The notes under the pieces were generated by a model that did no database searches, had not been told where the DNA came from, and worked only from the letters and a program-made list of their open reading frames with translations. 41,465 bases of DNA, taken from contig JAAWMH010000028.1 in assembly GCA_022798335.1 (NCBI GenBank), positions 1 to 41,465 of the forward strand, written 5' to 3'. Positions 33,484 through 40,126 of this stretch are shown here, one piece after another. The position numbers and the translations under genes are program-made. The DNA is from Clostridia bacterium. Lineage in GTDB: Bacteria > Bacillota > Clostridia > TANB77 > CAG-508. Numbering within the stretch: the stretch's first letter is position 1; the number at the start of each line of letters is the position of its first letter.

Positions 33484-34005
33484 ATGGAAAAAGTAATAAG
33501 TAAGATTGGAGAAACAGCAGTTAGAACATATCGCTGTGCAGCAAAAGAGGCAAGCAAAATTGCTCGTGAAATAAAATTAAAATCACAGATGGCAGAAGAT
33601 AAAGAGCAAATTCAAAGCTTATATGAAACAATTGGAAAAAATGTATATGAAAAATATTTATTAAAGGAAACTTTAGATATACAAACAGACTATGTAGAAG
33701 ACTGTGCTATGATTGATGTTTTAGCAAATGAAATAGAAGAAATTCGTATGGAGCTTTTAAATTTAAAAAATTTAAAACAGTGTCCAAACTGTCATTATGA
33801 AATAGAGTTAGACTTTATTTATTGTCCAAATTGTGGTAAGGAGCAAGAAGAAAAAGAACAAATACAGCAAAATAAGCAAAAAGCTACTATAGAAACCACA
33901 GACAGTGAAGATAGCATTTTAAAAAAAGAATATAATAATAACTTTAAAGAAGAACAAGAAGAAATGATAGCAGAGGATTTTGAAGAATTAGAAGAAGATG
34001 AATAG
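33484..34005 (+). CDS. Zinc-ribbon helical hypothetical protein
   Basis: 173 residues, ATG 33484 behind AGAGGAG. The N-terminal ~95 residues form long helices with regular hydrophobic spacing (ASKIAREIKLKSQMAED, then VLANEIEEIRMELLNLK), likely coiled coil. A C-terminal zinc ribbon follows, with CPNC at about 99 and CPNC at about 116. The last ~50 residues are very acidic and probably disordered. Proteins of this layout are common beside housekeeping genes in Clostridia; function unknown. dtd follows 15 bases later. Confidence 0.78.
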   Translation: MEKVISKIGETAVRTYRCAAKEASKIAREIKLKSQMAEDKEQIQSLYETIGKNVYEKYLLKETLDIQTDYVEDCAMIDVLANEIEEIRMELLNLKNLKQCPNCHYEIELDFIYCPNCGKEQEEKEQIQQNKQKATIETTDSEDSILKKEYNNNFKEEQEEMIAEDFEELEEDE

Positions 34006-34020
34006 TAAAAAGAGGTAAAA

Positions 34021-34461
34021 ATGAAATTAGTCATACAAAGAGTAAAAAATGCAAAAGTAGTAGTAGAAGAAAAAACAATAGGAGAAATAGAAAAAGGATT
34101 TATGGTGCTTTTGGGTGTTGCGCCAACAGATACCAAAGAAATAGCAGATTTTTTAGTACAAAAACTAATAAAGTTAAGAGTTTTTGAAGATGAAAATGAA
34201 AAAATGAATTTATCACTTCAAGATATTAATGGAGAGCTATTAATTGTATCTCAATTTACTCTATATGCAGATTGCAATCATGGAAATAGACCAAGTTTTA
34301 CAGAAGCTGCAGCCCCTCAAATGGCAAATGAACTATATGAATACTTTGTAGAACAATGTAAAAAACAAAATATAAAAAAAGTAGCAACAGGAGAATTTGG
34401 GGCAGACATGCAAGTGAGCTTACAAAACGATGGACCAGTAACTATTATTCTAGAAAAATAA
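34021..34461 (+). CDS. dtd: D-aminoacyl-tRNA deacylase
   Basis: 146 residues, the family length. Signature motifs SQFTLYAD (about 79-86) and NDGPVTIIL (near the C-terminus) supply the Gly-cis-Pro substrate pocket. It removes D-amino acids (and glycine mischarged on tRNA-Ala) from tRNAs in the cytoplasm, proofreading translation. ATG 34021 follows AAAGAGG and sits 15 bases after the zinc-ribbon gene, so it is likely cotranscribed. A hairpin at 34470-34494 ends the unit. Confidence 0.95.
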   Translation: MKLVIQRVKNAKVVVEEKTIGEIEKGFMVLLGVAPTDTKEIADFLVQKLIKLRVFEDENEKMNLSLQDINGELLIVSQFTLYADCNHGNRPSFTEAAAPQMANELYEYFVEQCKKQNIKKVATGEFGADMQVSLQNDGPVTIILEK

Positions 34462-34469
34462 ACTATATG

Positions 34470-34496
34470 AAAAAGAGAGATAGGTTCTCTTTTTTT
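34470..34496. terminator. Terminator between dtd and a convergent gene
   Basis: AAAAAGAGA pairs with TCTCTTTTT, followed by T's. Symmetric enough to serve both directions. Confidence 0.75.
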
Positions 34497-34506
34497 CGTT
34501 TTGTAG

Positions 34507-34791
34507 CTAATAGGGATATCTTTCATACAAATAGCGTATAATATCATCTGCGTTATTAGGAGTAATGTTTATTAGTAAATCTTTATCTAAACTAATCCAC
34601 ATATTAATTTTATAATTATCTTGATTTTCTATTAAAGCTCCAATAATATCAGCTATTTCAATAGGATTTTCATATTCCTTTTGCCAAAATAAAGTATCTT
34701 CTAATTTAGTAAGACGATTTTTTTCAAAATGATTTAAAAATCTTAAAATTTCGCCATCTTGATTACTATATAATTTTACAATAGCATTCAT
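34507..34791 (-). CDS. Hypothetical small protein
   Basis: 94 residues, ATG 34791 behind AAAGGAG. It begins MNAIVKLYSNQDGEILRFL and continues with WQKEYENPIEIADIIGALIE, NMWISLDKDLLINITPNN and a helix IIRYLYERYPY. An alpha-beta fold is likely, with no membrane segment or recognised catalytic motif. Similar short proteins are common and uncharacterised in Clostridia. Codon use matches the core genome. It is alone on its strand. Confidence 0.65.
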   Translation of the reverse strand: MNAIVKLYSNQDGEILRFLNHFEKNRLTKLEDTLFWQKEYENPIEIADIIGALIENQDNYKINMWISLDKDLLINITPNNADDIIRYLYERYPY

Positions 34792-34897
34792 AACAATTAC
34801 TCCTTTATATTTTTAGTATCTTTTAAATAAAAATATTTATACATGAGAATAAAAGGCAATTTTTTGGTAATACTAAAAATAGTAGAAGGGAGAAAAT

Positions 34898-35782
34898 ATG
34901 AAAAAGAATATTCCGATTTTAGTAATTACATTGCTAGTGGTAATTCTTATTATTATGTCTTTCACAGTATTTGCTGGTAATCATAAACAAAGTGTTACTA
35001 TAGAAGAAAAAGTATCAGATGAAATTAAATATTTAAATAACTATATTATTTCCTTATTAGGACATTTTAATGGGCTTACAGTAGGAGATGCTATATTTCA
35101 AACAAGTCAGCCTAAAACACAATTAGGAAAACAAGAGGCAAATCCACAAAACGAAGAAGAAAAAAAGAAAAGTTCTTCAAATAAAGATGAAGGAGACACT
35201 AATGAAGAAAAAACAAATATTGCGAGAAATGGAATTTTTGGTAACAAAGGAAACTTTGACCCAAATTGGGAAATTATAGAAGTTAGAATAGAACAGCTAT
35301 ATCAAACTTGGAATACAATTAGTATTGATTTACATGGATTAAGCATACCAGGAAATGATATTTTATCTTTTGGAGATGGTTTAAATGCTGTGACACAAAG
35401 CATAAAGAAAAAAGACAAAGCAAAGGCAATGGAAGAACTTGCAAGAATTCATAGTTTATTACCAAAATATCAAGAGAGCTATTTGCAAAAAAATGAAAAA
35501 ACAGAAATATTAAATGTAGAGGTAGAGGTTGTAAATAGTTATGTTATGGTTACAGAAGACAAATGGACAGAGGCAGCAGAAATGCTAGATAAGGCAGAAA
35601 ATCATTTTGCTAATATATTAAATAGTGTTTCAGTACAAGCAGAAAAAAAGAATAATCAAACTACTTTAAATCAATGTTATATTTTAGTAAATGAGATGAG
35701 AAATGCAGTTAATTTAAAAGATAAAGATATATTTTATATTCAATATCACAATTTTATTACTAAAATAGGAGTAATTATATAG
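34898..35782 (+). CDS. Hypothetical exported or membrane-anchored helical protein
   Basis: 294 residues, ATG 34898 behind AGAAGGGAG. The N-terminus (KKNIPILVITLLVVILIIMSFTVFAG) is a signal peptide or anchor. A ~50-residue low-complexity Lys/Glu/Asn/Ser linker follows (about residues 75-110). The C-terminal ~180 residues are helical (IEQLYQTWNTISIDLHG, then AMEELARIHSLLPKY, then WTEAAEMLDKAENHF), resembling a helical bundle of the DUF-type seen outside the membrane of Clostridia. No catalytic motif seen. It is upstream of rnpB on the same strand. Confidence 0.72.
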   Translation: MKKNIPILVITLLVVILIIMSFTVFAGNHKQSVTIEEKVSDEIKYLNNYIISLLGHFNGLTVGDAIFQTSQPKTQLGKQEANPQNEEEKKKSSSNKDEGDTNEEKTNIARNGIFGNKGNFDPNWEIIEVRIEQLYQTWNTISIDLHGLSIPGNDILSFGDGLNAVTQSIKKKDKAKAMEELARIHSLLPKYQESYLQKNEKTEILNVEVEVVNSYVMVTEDKWTEAAEMLDKAENHFANILNSVSVQAEKKNNQTTLNQCYILVNEMRNAVNLKDKDIFYIQYHNFITKIGVII

Positions 35783-35792
35783 GTGATAAAAA

Positions 35793-35821
35793 TTGATTTT
35801 TGCAAAATTATATAGTATAAT
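35793..35821 (+). promoter_or_regulatory. rnpB promoter
   Basis: TTGATT (35793-35798), 17-bp spacer, TATAAT (35816-35821). Confidence 0.8.
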
Positions 35822-35828
35822 AAAAAAG

Positions 35829-36170
35829 TAGTAAATTAAATGGTCGCGTATAGCAAGGTCGAAAGACAGCGTACGAGGAAAGTCCGGGCTCCATAGAGTA
35901 ATGATGCTGGATAACGTCCAGTGAGGGAAACCTTAAGGAAAGTGCAACAGAAAATAACCGCCTATTTTTAGGTAAGGGTGAAAAGGCAGGGTAAGAGCCT
36001 ACCGCTGGTATAGTGATATACTGGGCAGTGTAAACCCCATCTGGAGCAACACCGAGCAAGGAAAGCTAAGACTACTCGTCATTTTCCTAATTTGGTGGCA
36101 TGATGCTTACAGTAATGTAAGTACTAGATAAATGACCATTCAAGACAGAACCCGGCTTACAGATTTACTA
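35829..36170 (+). ncRNA. rnpB: RNase P RNA, class A
   Basis: About 340 bases. The conserved P4 5' strand GAGGAAAGTCCGGGCTCC lies at 35875-35892, and the 3' block ACAGAACCCGGCTTACAG at 36145-36162. TAGTAAAT (35829-35836) pairs with ATTTACTA (36163-36170) to close helix P1 and set both ends. It is the catalytic RNA that matures the 5' ends of tRNAs. The type A layout is unusual among low-GC Bacilli but normal in Clostridia. Confidence 0.95.
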
Positions 36171-36180
36171 TAAAAATATA

Positions 36181-36213
36181 TGACATATTTAAGAGAAAAT
36201 CTTAAATATGTCA
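36181..36213. terminator. Terminator between rnpB and the RluA gene
   Basis: A perfect 13-bp stem (TGACATATTTAAG, paired with CTTAAATATGTCA) with T-rich flanks on both sides, placed between convergent transcription units. Confidence 0.85.
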
Positions 36214-36234
36214 CTTTTAAATTTTAAATAAAAA

Positions 36235-37137
36235 TTAGATTGTGATATAAGGTGAAGCTAAAATAGATATGTCTTTTGGTAAGGGAGCGTAATAAGCTAC
36301 TTGGTGTTTACTAATAGGATGGGTAAAGCTAGTATAATAGCTATGCAAAGCCTGTCTCTTGATAAATAAAGAAGACTTTCCATAAAGGGTATCTCCTAGA
36401 AGTGGATGACCAAGATAAGCAAAGTGTACACGAATTTGATGAGTACGTCCAGTTTCTAATAAGCATTCTACAATATCAAAATTTCTAGATATGTCTGAAT
36501 ATAAAACTTTAAAATGAGTAGTAGAGGCATCACCATGTTCTAAACAAACACATCTTTCTATAATACTATTTTCTTTTCTAGCAATAGGTGCACAAATAAT
36601 ACCTGTTTTTTTCTTTAAATGTCCATCAATAATAGCAATATACTTTTTAATAAAATCTTTAGATTTCATTTGTTTGACTAAGCATTCTTGAACATATTCA
36701 TTTTTGGCAAAAACGACTAATCCAGAAGTATCTTTATCTAAACGGTTAACTGGTCTTATTTTTTTCTTAAGTCCAATTTGGTCAAAATAAAAACGAACTC
36801 CATTAGAAAGACTATCTAAAAAATGGTCTTGAGATGGGTGAACTGGCATACCAGCAGCTTTATTGATTACTAGAAAGGCATCATCTTCATATAGAATAGA
36901 TAAGCAAAAGAAAGTAGGGCAAATGTTAGAATTGTCTTCTTCATAATCTAAATCACATTCGATCAAATCACCAGGGGCAATTTCATGATGCACATAAACA
37001 CTTCGATGATTTAGAAAAATTCTTTGCATTTTTTTTAATTTTAATAAAAGCCTATCAGACATTTGAAATTCTGCCTTCAAGACTTGTTTTACAGTTTGAT
37101 ATGTTGTTTTATTTGTAACTTTATAAGCTAATTTCAT
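36235..37137 (-). CDS. RluA-family RNA pseudouridine synthase
   Basis: 300 residues. A short S4-like N-terminal domain (MSDRLLLKLKKMQRIFLN, then VYVHHEIAPGDLIE) precedes the catalytic domain with VINKAAGMPVHPS and the active-site Asp in RPVNRLDKDTSGLVVFAKN (about 140). LETGRTHQIRVHFAYLGHPLLGD is also conserved. It converts specific uridines to pseudouridine in rRNA or tRNA. RluA, RluC or RluD specificity is not resolvable. It follows the HD gene by 24 bases, so both come from the promoter at 37793. Confidence 0.92.
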   Translation of the reverse strand: MKLAYKVTNKTTYQTVKQVLKAEFQMSDRLLLKLKKMQRIFLNHRSVYVHHEIAPGDLIECDLDYEEDNSNICPTFFCLSILYEDDAFLVINKAAGMPVHPSQDHFLDSLSNGVRFYFDQIGLKKKIRPVNRLDKDTSGLVVFAKNEYVQECLVKQMKSKDFIKKYIAIIDGHLKKKTGIICAPIARKENSIIERCVCLEHGDASTTHFKVLYSDISRNFDIVECLLETGRTHQIRVHFAYLGHPLLGDTLYGKSSLFIKRQALHSYYTSFTHPISKHQVAYYAPLPKDISILASPYITI

Positions 37138-37161
37138 ATCATATACTCACTTTTCTTTTTT

Positions 37162-37731
37162 TTATTTATTTCTAGACTCTAAAAGATAAGTTGCTTCTAA
37201 GTCAGCTTCATGTAAAGCTAAAGCAAGTGGATATTTTTCATAAGCACTACTAATGGTATTATATAACTCTTTTGGCTCAGTAAAACCCATATGCCAACGA
37301 ATAGCATACATTTCCTCTAAACTTAAATCAATAAATTTGCTAATCATCATAACAGATTTTTCTCCATGACCATAAGGAATAGTATCATTTATAGTGTAAT
37401 ATGGTTCTTTTACCCAAATACCATCTTCATTTTTCTTATTACGATAATCTACTGTATAAAAGTTAGCTTTACAAAGATCATGTAATAAAGTAACTAAAAT
37501 AATTGTCTCATCAGATACTTGAATAGTATCTATATATGGTTTGTGAGATAGTTTCTCTTTTAATAAATGATATACATTTAAACTATGTTCTAGTAAACCA
37601 CCTTCATAATTACCATGAAACCTAGTACTTGCAGGTGCTCTAAAAAAATCGGTTTTTTCAATATAAGCAATTAATTTATCAATACCTTCACGAGAAATTG
37701 TTTTTAATAAATTCATAAATTCTTCTTTCAT
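37162..37731 (-). CDS. HD-domain protein (putative phosphohydrolase or nucleic acid-binding)
   Basis: The start is ATG 37731 (189 residues), 5 bases after ATGGAGG; the open frame extends 33 bases further upstream without an RBS. HD-superfamily ligands appear: LLEHSLNVYHLL (about 45-56), VTLLHDLCKANFY (about 75-87), and YGHGEKSVMM (about 115). This matches small HD proteins that cleave phosphoester bonds; the substrate is unknown. It heads a two-gene minus-strand operon with an RluA pseudouridine synthase. Confidence 0.8.
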   Translation of the reverse strand: MKEEFMNLLKTISREGIDKLIAYIEKTDFFRAPASTRFHGNYEGGLLEHSLNVYHLLKEKLSHKPYIDTIQVSDETIILVTLLHDLCKANFYTVDYRNKKNEDGIWVKEPYYTINDTIPYGHGEKSVMMISKFIDLSLEEMYAIRWHMGFTEPKELYNTISSAYEKYPLALALHEADLEATYLLESRNK

Positions 37732-37764
37732 AAATACCTCCATAAGTAAAAAACATATAAACAT

Positions 37765-37793
37765 ATATTAAAACACTAGTTTGTAAATGTCAA
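37765..37793 (-). promoter_or_regulatory. Promoter of the HD-RluA operon
   Basis: Minus strand TTGACA (37793-37788), 17-bp spacer, TAATAT (37770-37765). Confidence 0.75.
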
Positions 37794-37858
37794 GAAATAA
37801 ATAAAATTTAAGACCTAAAATAAGGAAAAAGAGTTGAGAAGAAAAGAGTAAAAATTAT

Positions 37859-37891
37859 AAAGAGGGTGTCCTAAAATAGGACACCCTCTTT
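37859..37891 (-). terminator. Terminator of the histidine phosphatase gene
   Basis: A perfect 15-bp stem (AAAGAGGGTGTCCTA type) with a 3-base loop, followed on the minus strand by TTTATAATTTTT. Confidence 0.88.
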
Positions 37892-37908
37892 GAAAAATCT
37901 GTTCATTA

Positions 37909-38550
37909 CTATAGATTAATATATCCACAGTCTTTGTGATCTTTAATTTCTCTTATCCAACAATTTTTGGGATTTTTTTCTTCATGAAACCACTCTGGTG
38001 AGTAGTGAAACCATCTCAAAAGAAAAGCTCTTAAAGTTGTTCCGTGTGTAAAAATAAACAAAGTATCTATACCATGTTTTTCATAATCACGGTGTATGGT
38101 TCCCATAAATTGATGAACACGAACTGCTACATCAAATGGACTCTCTCCGAGAGGTAATCTAGCATAGAACTTTCCGTAATTTTGTCTCTGTCGTTGATAT
38201 TCCTCATATTCTCGTGGAAAAAGCTTGCCCCATTCTTCTTTTGGAATTGAATCAAACAAACCGAACTGTTGCTCAGTGAGAGTTATATCTTCCCTTATAT
38301 CAGATATATGTAGGGAATCATTAAACTCCTCCGAAGTTTGCCTTGTTCTACAATATGGACTACGCCATATCCTTGCAGTATCAAGACAAATGTTCTTTTC
38401 TTCACAGTATTTGGAAAGCCAAATGCCAGCCTCATGTGCTTGCTGTTTTCCATTATCACTTAAAGTTACTAAATGGTCAGGAATCCGTTTAATGTAGTTG
38501 CTTCCATTATTTGCTATGGATTCGCCGTGCCGAATAAGAAAAATATGCAT
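37909..38550 (-). CDS. Histidine phosphatase family protein, accessory
   Basis: 213 residues, ATG 38550 behind AAAGGG. The catalytic LIRHGESIANNG is at the N-terminus and the second His block, FIFTHGTTLRAFLLRW, at about 168. A phosphate-binding Arg lies in WRSPYCRTRQT (about 65). It dephosphorylates small phosphate esters; substrate unknown. Codon use is GC-richer than in core genes, and CGG is used twice for Arg, including the Arg of the invariant RHG motif (ATT CGG CAC) and IKRIP (AAA CGG ATT). A +1 slip at either gives nonsense. It is therefore probably acquired, and it opens the accessory right end of the window. Confidence 0.88.
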   Translation of the reverse strand: MHIFLIRHGESIANNGSNYIKRIPDHLVTLSDNGKQQAHEAGIWLSKYCEEKNICLDTARIWRSPYCRTRQTSEEFNDSLHISDIREDITLTEQQFGLFDSIPKEEWGKLFPREYEEYQRQRQNYGKFYARLPLGESPFDVAVRVHQFMGTIHRDYEKHGIDTLFIFTHGTTLRAFLLRWFHYSPEWFHEEKNPKNCWIREIKDHKDCGYINL

Positions 38551-38581
38551 AGTATCACCCTTTCTGTAATTTTATGTAAAT

Positions 38582-38610
38582 AGTATATCACTTTCTACAC
38601 AATATATCAA
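38582..38610 (-). promoter_or_regulatory. Promoter of the histidine phosphatase gene
   Basis: Minus strand TTGATA (38610-38605), 17-bp spacer, TATACT (38587-38582). Confidence 0.75.
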
Positions 38611-38771
38611 TGTTTTGACGGTAACTTATATAATTGTTCAATTTAGTTCGAACAGAAACGTCGGTGGTACGAGTGTTCTTATAGGACTTTTTTTAAAGAG
38701 CTGAAAAATCAATAATTGCATGACACATAAAAAAGATATTTAGATATTTTTCAAAAATTTGTTTTGTTTGC

Positions 38772-38800
38772 TTGTATTTTAATAAAGAATGTTGTATAGT
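38772..38800 (+). promoter_or_regulatory. Promoter of the type I toxin mRNA
   Basis: TTGTAT (38772-38777), 17-bp spacer, TATAGT (38795-38800). The expected start is near 38808, leaving an ~80-base leader before the toxin ATG. Confidence 0.7.
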
Positions 38801-38807
38801 TATGAAC

Positions 38808-38842
38808 ATAGAAAATGAGAATAAGCAGTGTGAGTGCTACCA
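38808..38842 (+). repeat. Left arm of inverted repeat: toxin mRNA 5' region
   Basis: ATAGAAAATGAGA (38808-38820), 15 variable bases, GCTACCA (38836-38842). The same blocks with the same 15-base spacing occur inverted at 39087-39053. Both promoters plus 5' ends thus seem to derive from one duplicated and inverted unit. Confidence 0.75.
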
Positions 38843-38885
38843 CTTTACATATGCAGTTTTACTGTAAGAATGGAGGTGGTGCTAT

Positions 38886-38999
38886 ATGATAGAACAAGCT
38901 ATGTTATTAATAATATACTTACTTTTCTACGGTTTAGTAGAAATGACTATTATAGCATTTGCCTTGATTATTGCAATAGTAGTAATTTTGAGCAAATAA
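38886..38999 (+). CDS. Small hydrophobic peptide, candidate type I toxin (holin-like/Fst-TxpA type)
   Basis: 37 residues with a very strong RBS (GGAGGTGG, 38871-38878) 7 bases before the ATG. MIEQAMLLIIYLLFYGLVEM is followed by a second hydrophobic stretch ending IVVILSK. A single membrane-spanning peptide with a polar, basic C-terminal end is typical of type I toxins that depolarise the host membrane. The RBS segment GTGGTGCT is exactly complementary to AGCACCAC in the mRNA's own 3' terminator (39004-39011), and partly to GCTACCAC in the leader, so translation may be blocked by folding. A convergent short RNA on the other strand completes the module. Resemblance is by architecture, not by sequence match. 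Confidence 0.65.
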   Translation: MIEQAMLLIIYLLFYGLVEMTIIAFALIIAIVVILSK

Positions 39000-39085
39000 A
39001 AAAAGCACCACATTATGCTTTGCCGAGCTATGTGGTGTTTTATCAATTCTATTGGTAGCGCACATTTCTGTGGCTCTCATTTTCT
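39000..39085 (-). ncRNA. Candidate antisense RNA antitoxin
   Basis: About 85 bases, starting ~7 bases after a consensus minus-strand promoter and ending in the shared hairpin with a run of seven T. Its 3' part overlaps and is complementary to the toxin mRNA 3' end. Its 5' part repeats the toxin leader blocks in the same sense. It contains CACCAC, complementary to GTGGTG of the toxin RBS. Confidence 0.65.
39003..39040. terminator. Shared bidirectional terminator of toxin and antisense RNA
   Basis: AAGCACCACAT (39003-39013) pairs with ATGTGGTGTTT (39030-39040), one G-U pair. T's follow on both strands: TTTTAT on plus, TTTTTTTA on minus. Confidence 0.8.
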
Positions 39086-39087
39086 AT
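39053..39087 (-). repeat. Right arm of inverted repeat: antitoxin RNA 5' region
   Basis: On the minus strand ATAGAAAATGAGA (39087-39075), 15 bases, GCTACCA (39059-39053), matching the left arm at 38808-38842. Confidence 0.75.
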
Positions 39088-39091
39088 CTTT

Positions 39092-39120
39092 ATTATACAG
39101 ACATTTTTTTGTTTTGTCAA
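39092..39120 (-). promoter_or_regulatory. Promoter of the antisense RNA
   Basis: Perfect consensus on the minus strand: TTGACA (39120-39115), 17-bp spacer, TATAAT (39097-39092). It is stronger than the toxin promoter, as expected if the antitoxin must be in excess. Confidence 0.85.
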
Positions 39121-39249
39121 ATGTAACTTTGAAATTTGGTTTTATCAAAGAAATTGTAAGCTATCATTTAACTTTCTATGCTATTTACAAGAATTGCATT
39201 TATTCCGTTATTCCTTAAAATATCAATAATTATCATTATCAGCATAAAA

Positions 39250-39367
39250 TAAAAAAATGTTCTTATAGAACGCTAAATCCCATAAAAACATCCAGACTGG
39301 TGCCGATGACGTAGTTATCTACAACTTTTTTGGCTCTCATAACAATTGATACAAATATCAATCAATT
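39250..39367 (-). ncRNA. Candidate small RNA or mini-mRNA
   Basis: A ~118-base transcript is predicted between a minus-strand promoter (39401-39374) and a GTTCT-ATA-AGAAC hairpin with ATTTTTTT (39271-39250). It includes a 25-residue frame at 39340-39263 that starts MRAKKVVDNYVIGTSLDVFM but has no clear RBS. Its ATGAGAGCCA segment also occurs in the antitoxin RNA 5' end, hinting at common origin. Function unknown. Nothing else was seen in the 39121-39440 stretch. Confidence 0.45.
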
Positions 39368-39373
39368 TACTAA

Positions 39374-39401
39374 AGTATATCATATTTTTTATAAATTGCA
39401 A
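39374..39401 (-). promoter_or_regulatory. Promoter of the candidate small RNA
   Basis: Minus strand TTGCAA (39401-39396), 16-bp spacer, TATACT (39379-39374). Confidence 0.6.
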
Positions 39402-39445
39402 TATTAGGATTATTTTTTTAGGATTTATTAACTAAAAATGAATTA

Positions 39446-39476
39446 ACCACCCTCTGTAAATCTCATTGAGGGTGGT
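39446..39476 (-). terminator. Terminator of the zinc-finger-like gene
   Basis: ACCACCCTC pairs with GAGGGTGGT; on the minus strand TTAATTCATTTTT follows. Confidence 0.75.
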
Positions 39477-39487
39477 AATTCTTTGAC

Positions 39488-39712
39488 CTAATTGTTAAGG
39501 TCGAAGTAAATTTCTTCTGTCAGGTCGTTGCAGCCCAGATAATTTGTGCGTCGACAACAGGGACATTTGTAAGAGTAAGTTGTAGGGTCGAATGGTCTGG
39601 CGCCAGGATTCTCTTTTAAATCTCCAGCCTGTATTTCCAATTCAGCCTCACAAGTCTTACATATTACCCGCATAGTACCTTTAATTTCTTTGCCTTCCTT
39701 AATGACCTTCAT
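39488..39712 (-). CDS. Small zinc-ribbon hypothetical protein
   Basis: 74 residues, ATG 39712 behind AAAGGAG. Two cysteine pairs, CKTC (about 18-21) and CPCC (about 50-53), suggest one zinc ribbon around RPFDPTTYSYKCPCCRRTNY. There is no DNA-binding signature beyond this. It uses CGG once for Arg (ATG CGG GTA) and is GC-richer than core genes, in keeping with mobile DNA. Cargo of the element to its right is possible. Function unknown. Confidence 0.72.
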   Translation of the reverse strand: MKVIKEGKEIKGTMRVICKTCEAELEIQAGDLKENPGARPFDPTTYSYKCPCCRRTNYLGCNDLTEEIYFDLNN

Positions 39713-39757
39713 AAAAATTCTCCTTTCAATTCTCGCTTTTGCGATTCTTATAACTTA

Positions 39758-39786
39758 ATTATACTACAATTTTACATAAAATTAAA
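39758..39786 (-). promoter_or_regulatory. Promoter of the zinc-ribbon gene
   Basis: Minus strand TTTAAT (39786-39781), 17-bp spacer, TATAAT (39763-39758). A TCGC-AAAA-GCGA hairpin lies in the leader. Confidence 0.6.
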
Positions 39787-39812
39787 GCCGAATTATTCAA
39801 AATTTTAACGAA

Positions 39813-40115
39813 TTACTTTATGCTATTAAATAAATATAATGCAACTTTATTTTGTTCTGTTGTTTCCATTTCCATAAGTTTAGCCATTGCAAACATTACA
39901 AGTTTATACTTTCCAAAATTTATAAGTGTAGTTTTATATTCTTCATCTATGCTTTTTAGCATACTATCAAATTTATCATAATTTTCTTTAGTATTATATA
40001 TAAGACCTGACCATTTACTTTGACTCATACATAGTGCTAATCTTAATTTATCTTTTATATTCATATCATTTATCATATCTATCAAATATTTTACTTTATC
40101 ATTATCCATATCCAA
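39813..40115 (-). CDS. Hypothetical protein next to the relaxase
   Basis: 100 residues, ATG 40115 behind AAAGGAGG. The protein is predicted to be all helix: DKVKYLIDMINDMNIKDKLRL, then FDSMLKSIDEEYKTTLINFG, then MFAMAKLMEMETTEQNKVAL. It starts 11 bases after the relaxase stop codon, so the two are cotranscribed. A helper of mobilisation or a small regulatory subunit is possible, but I recognise no family. Confidence 0.62.
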   Translation of the reverse strand: MDMDNDKVKYLIDMINDMNIKDKLRLALCMSQSKWSGLIYNTKENYDKFDSMLKSIDEEYKTTLINFGKYKLVMFAMAKLMEMETTEQNKVALYLFNSIK

Positions 40116-40126
40116 TTTTCCTCCTT

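Noticed and set aside
38641..38700. A plus-strand small RNA ending in GTTCTTATAGGACTTTTTTT
   Set aside because: The hairpin is weak (four pairs with a G-U) and no promoter with acceptable spacing was found upstream.
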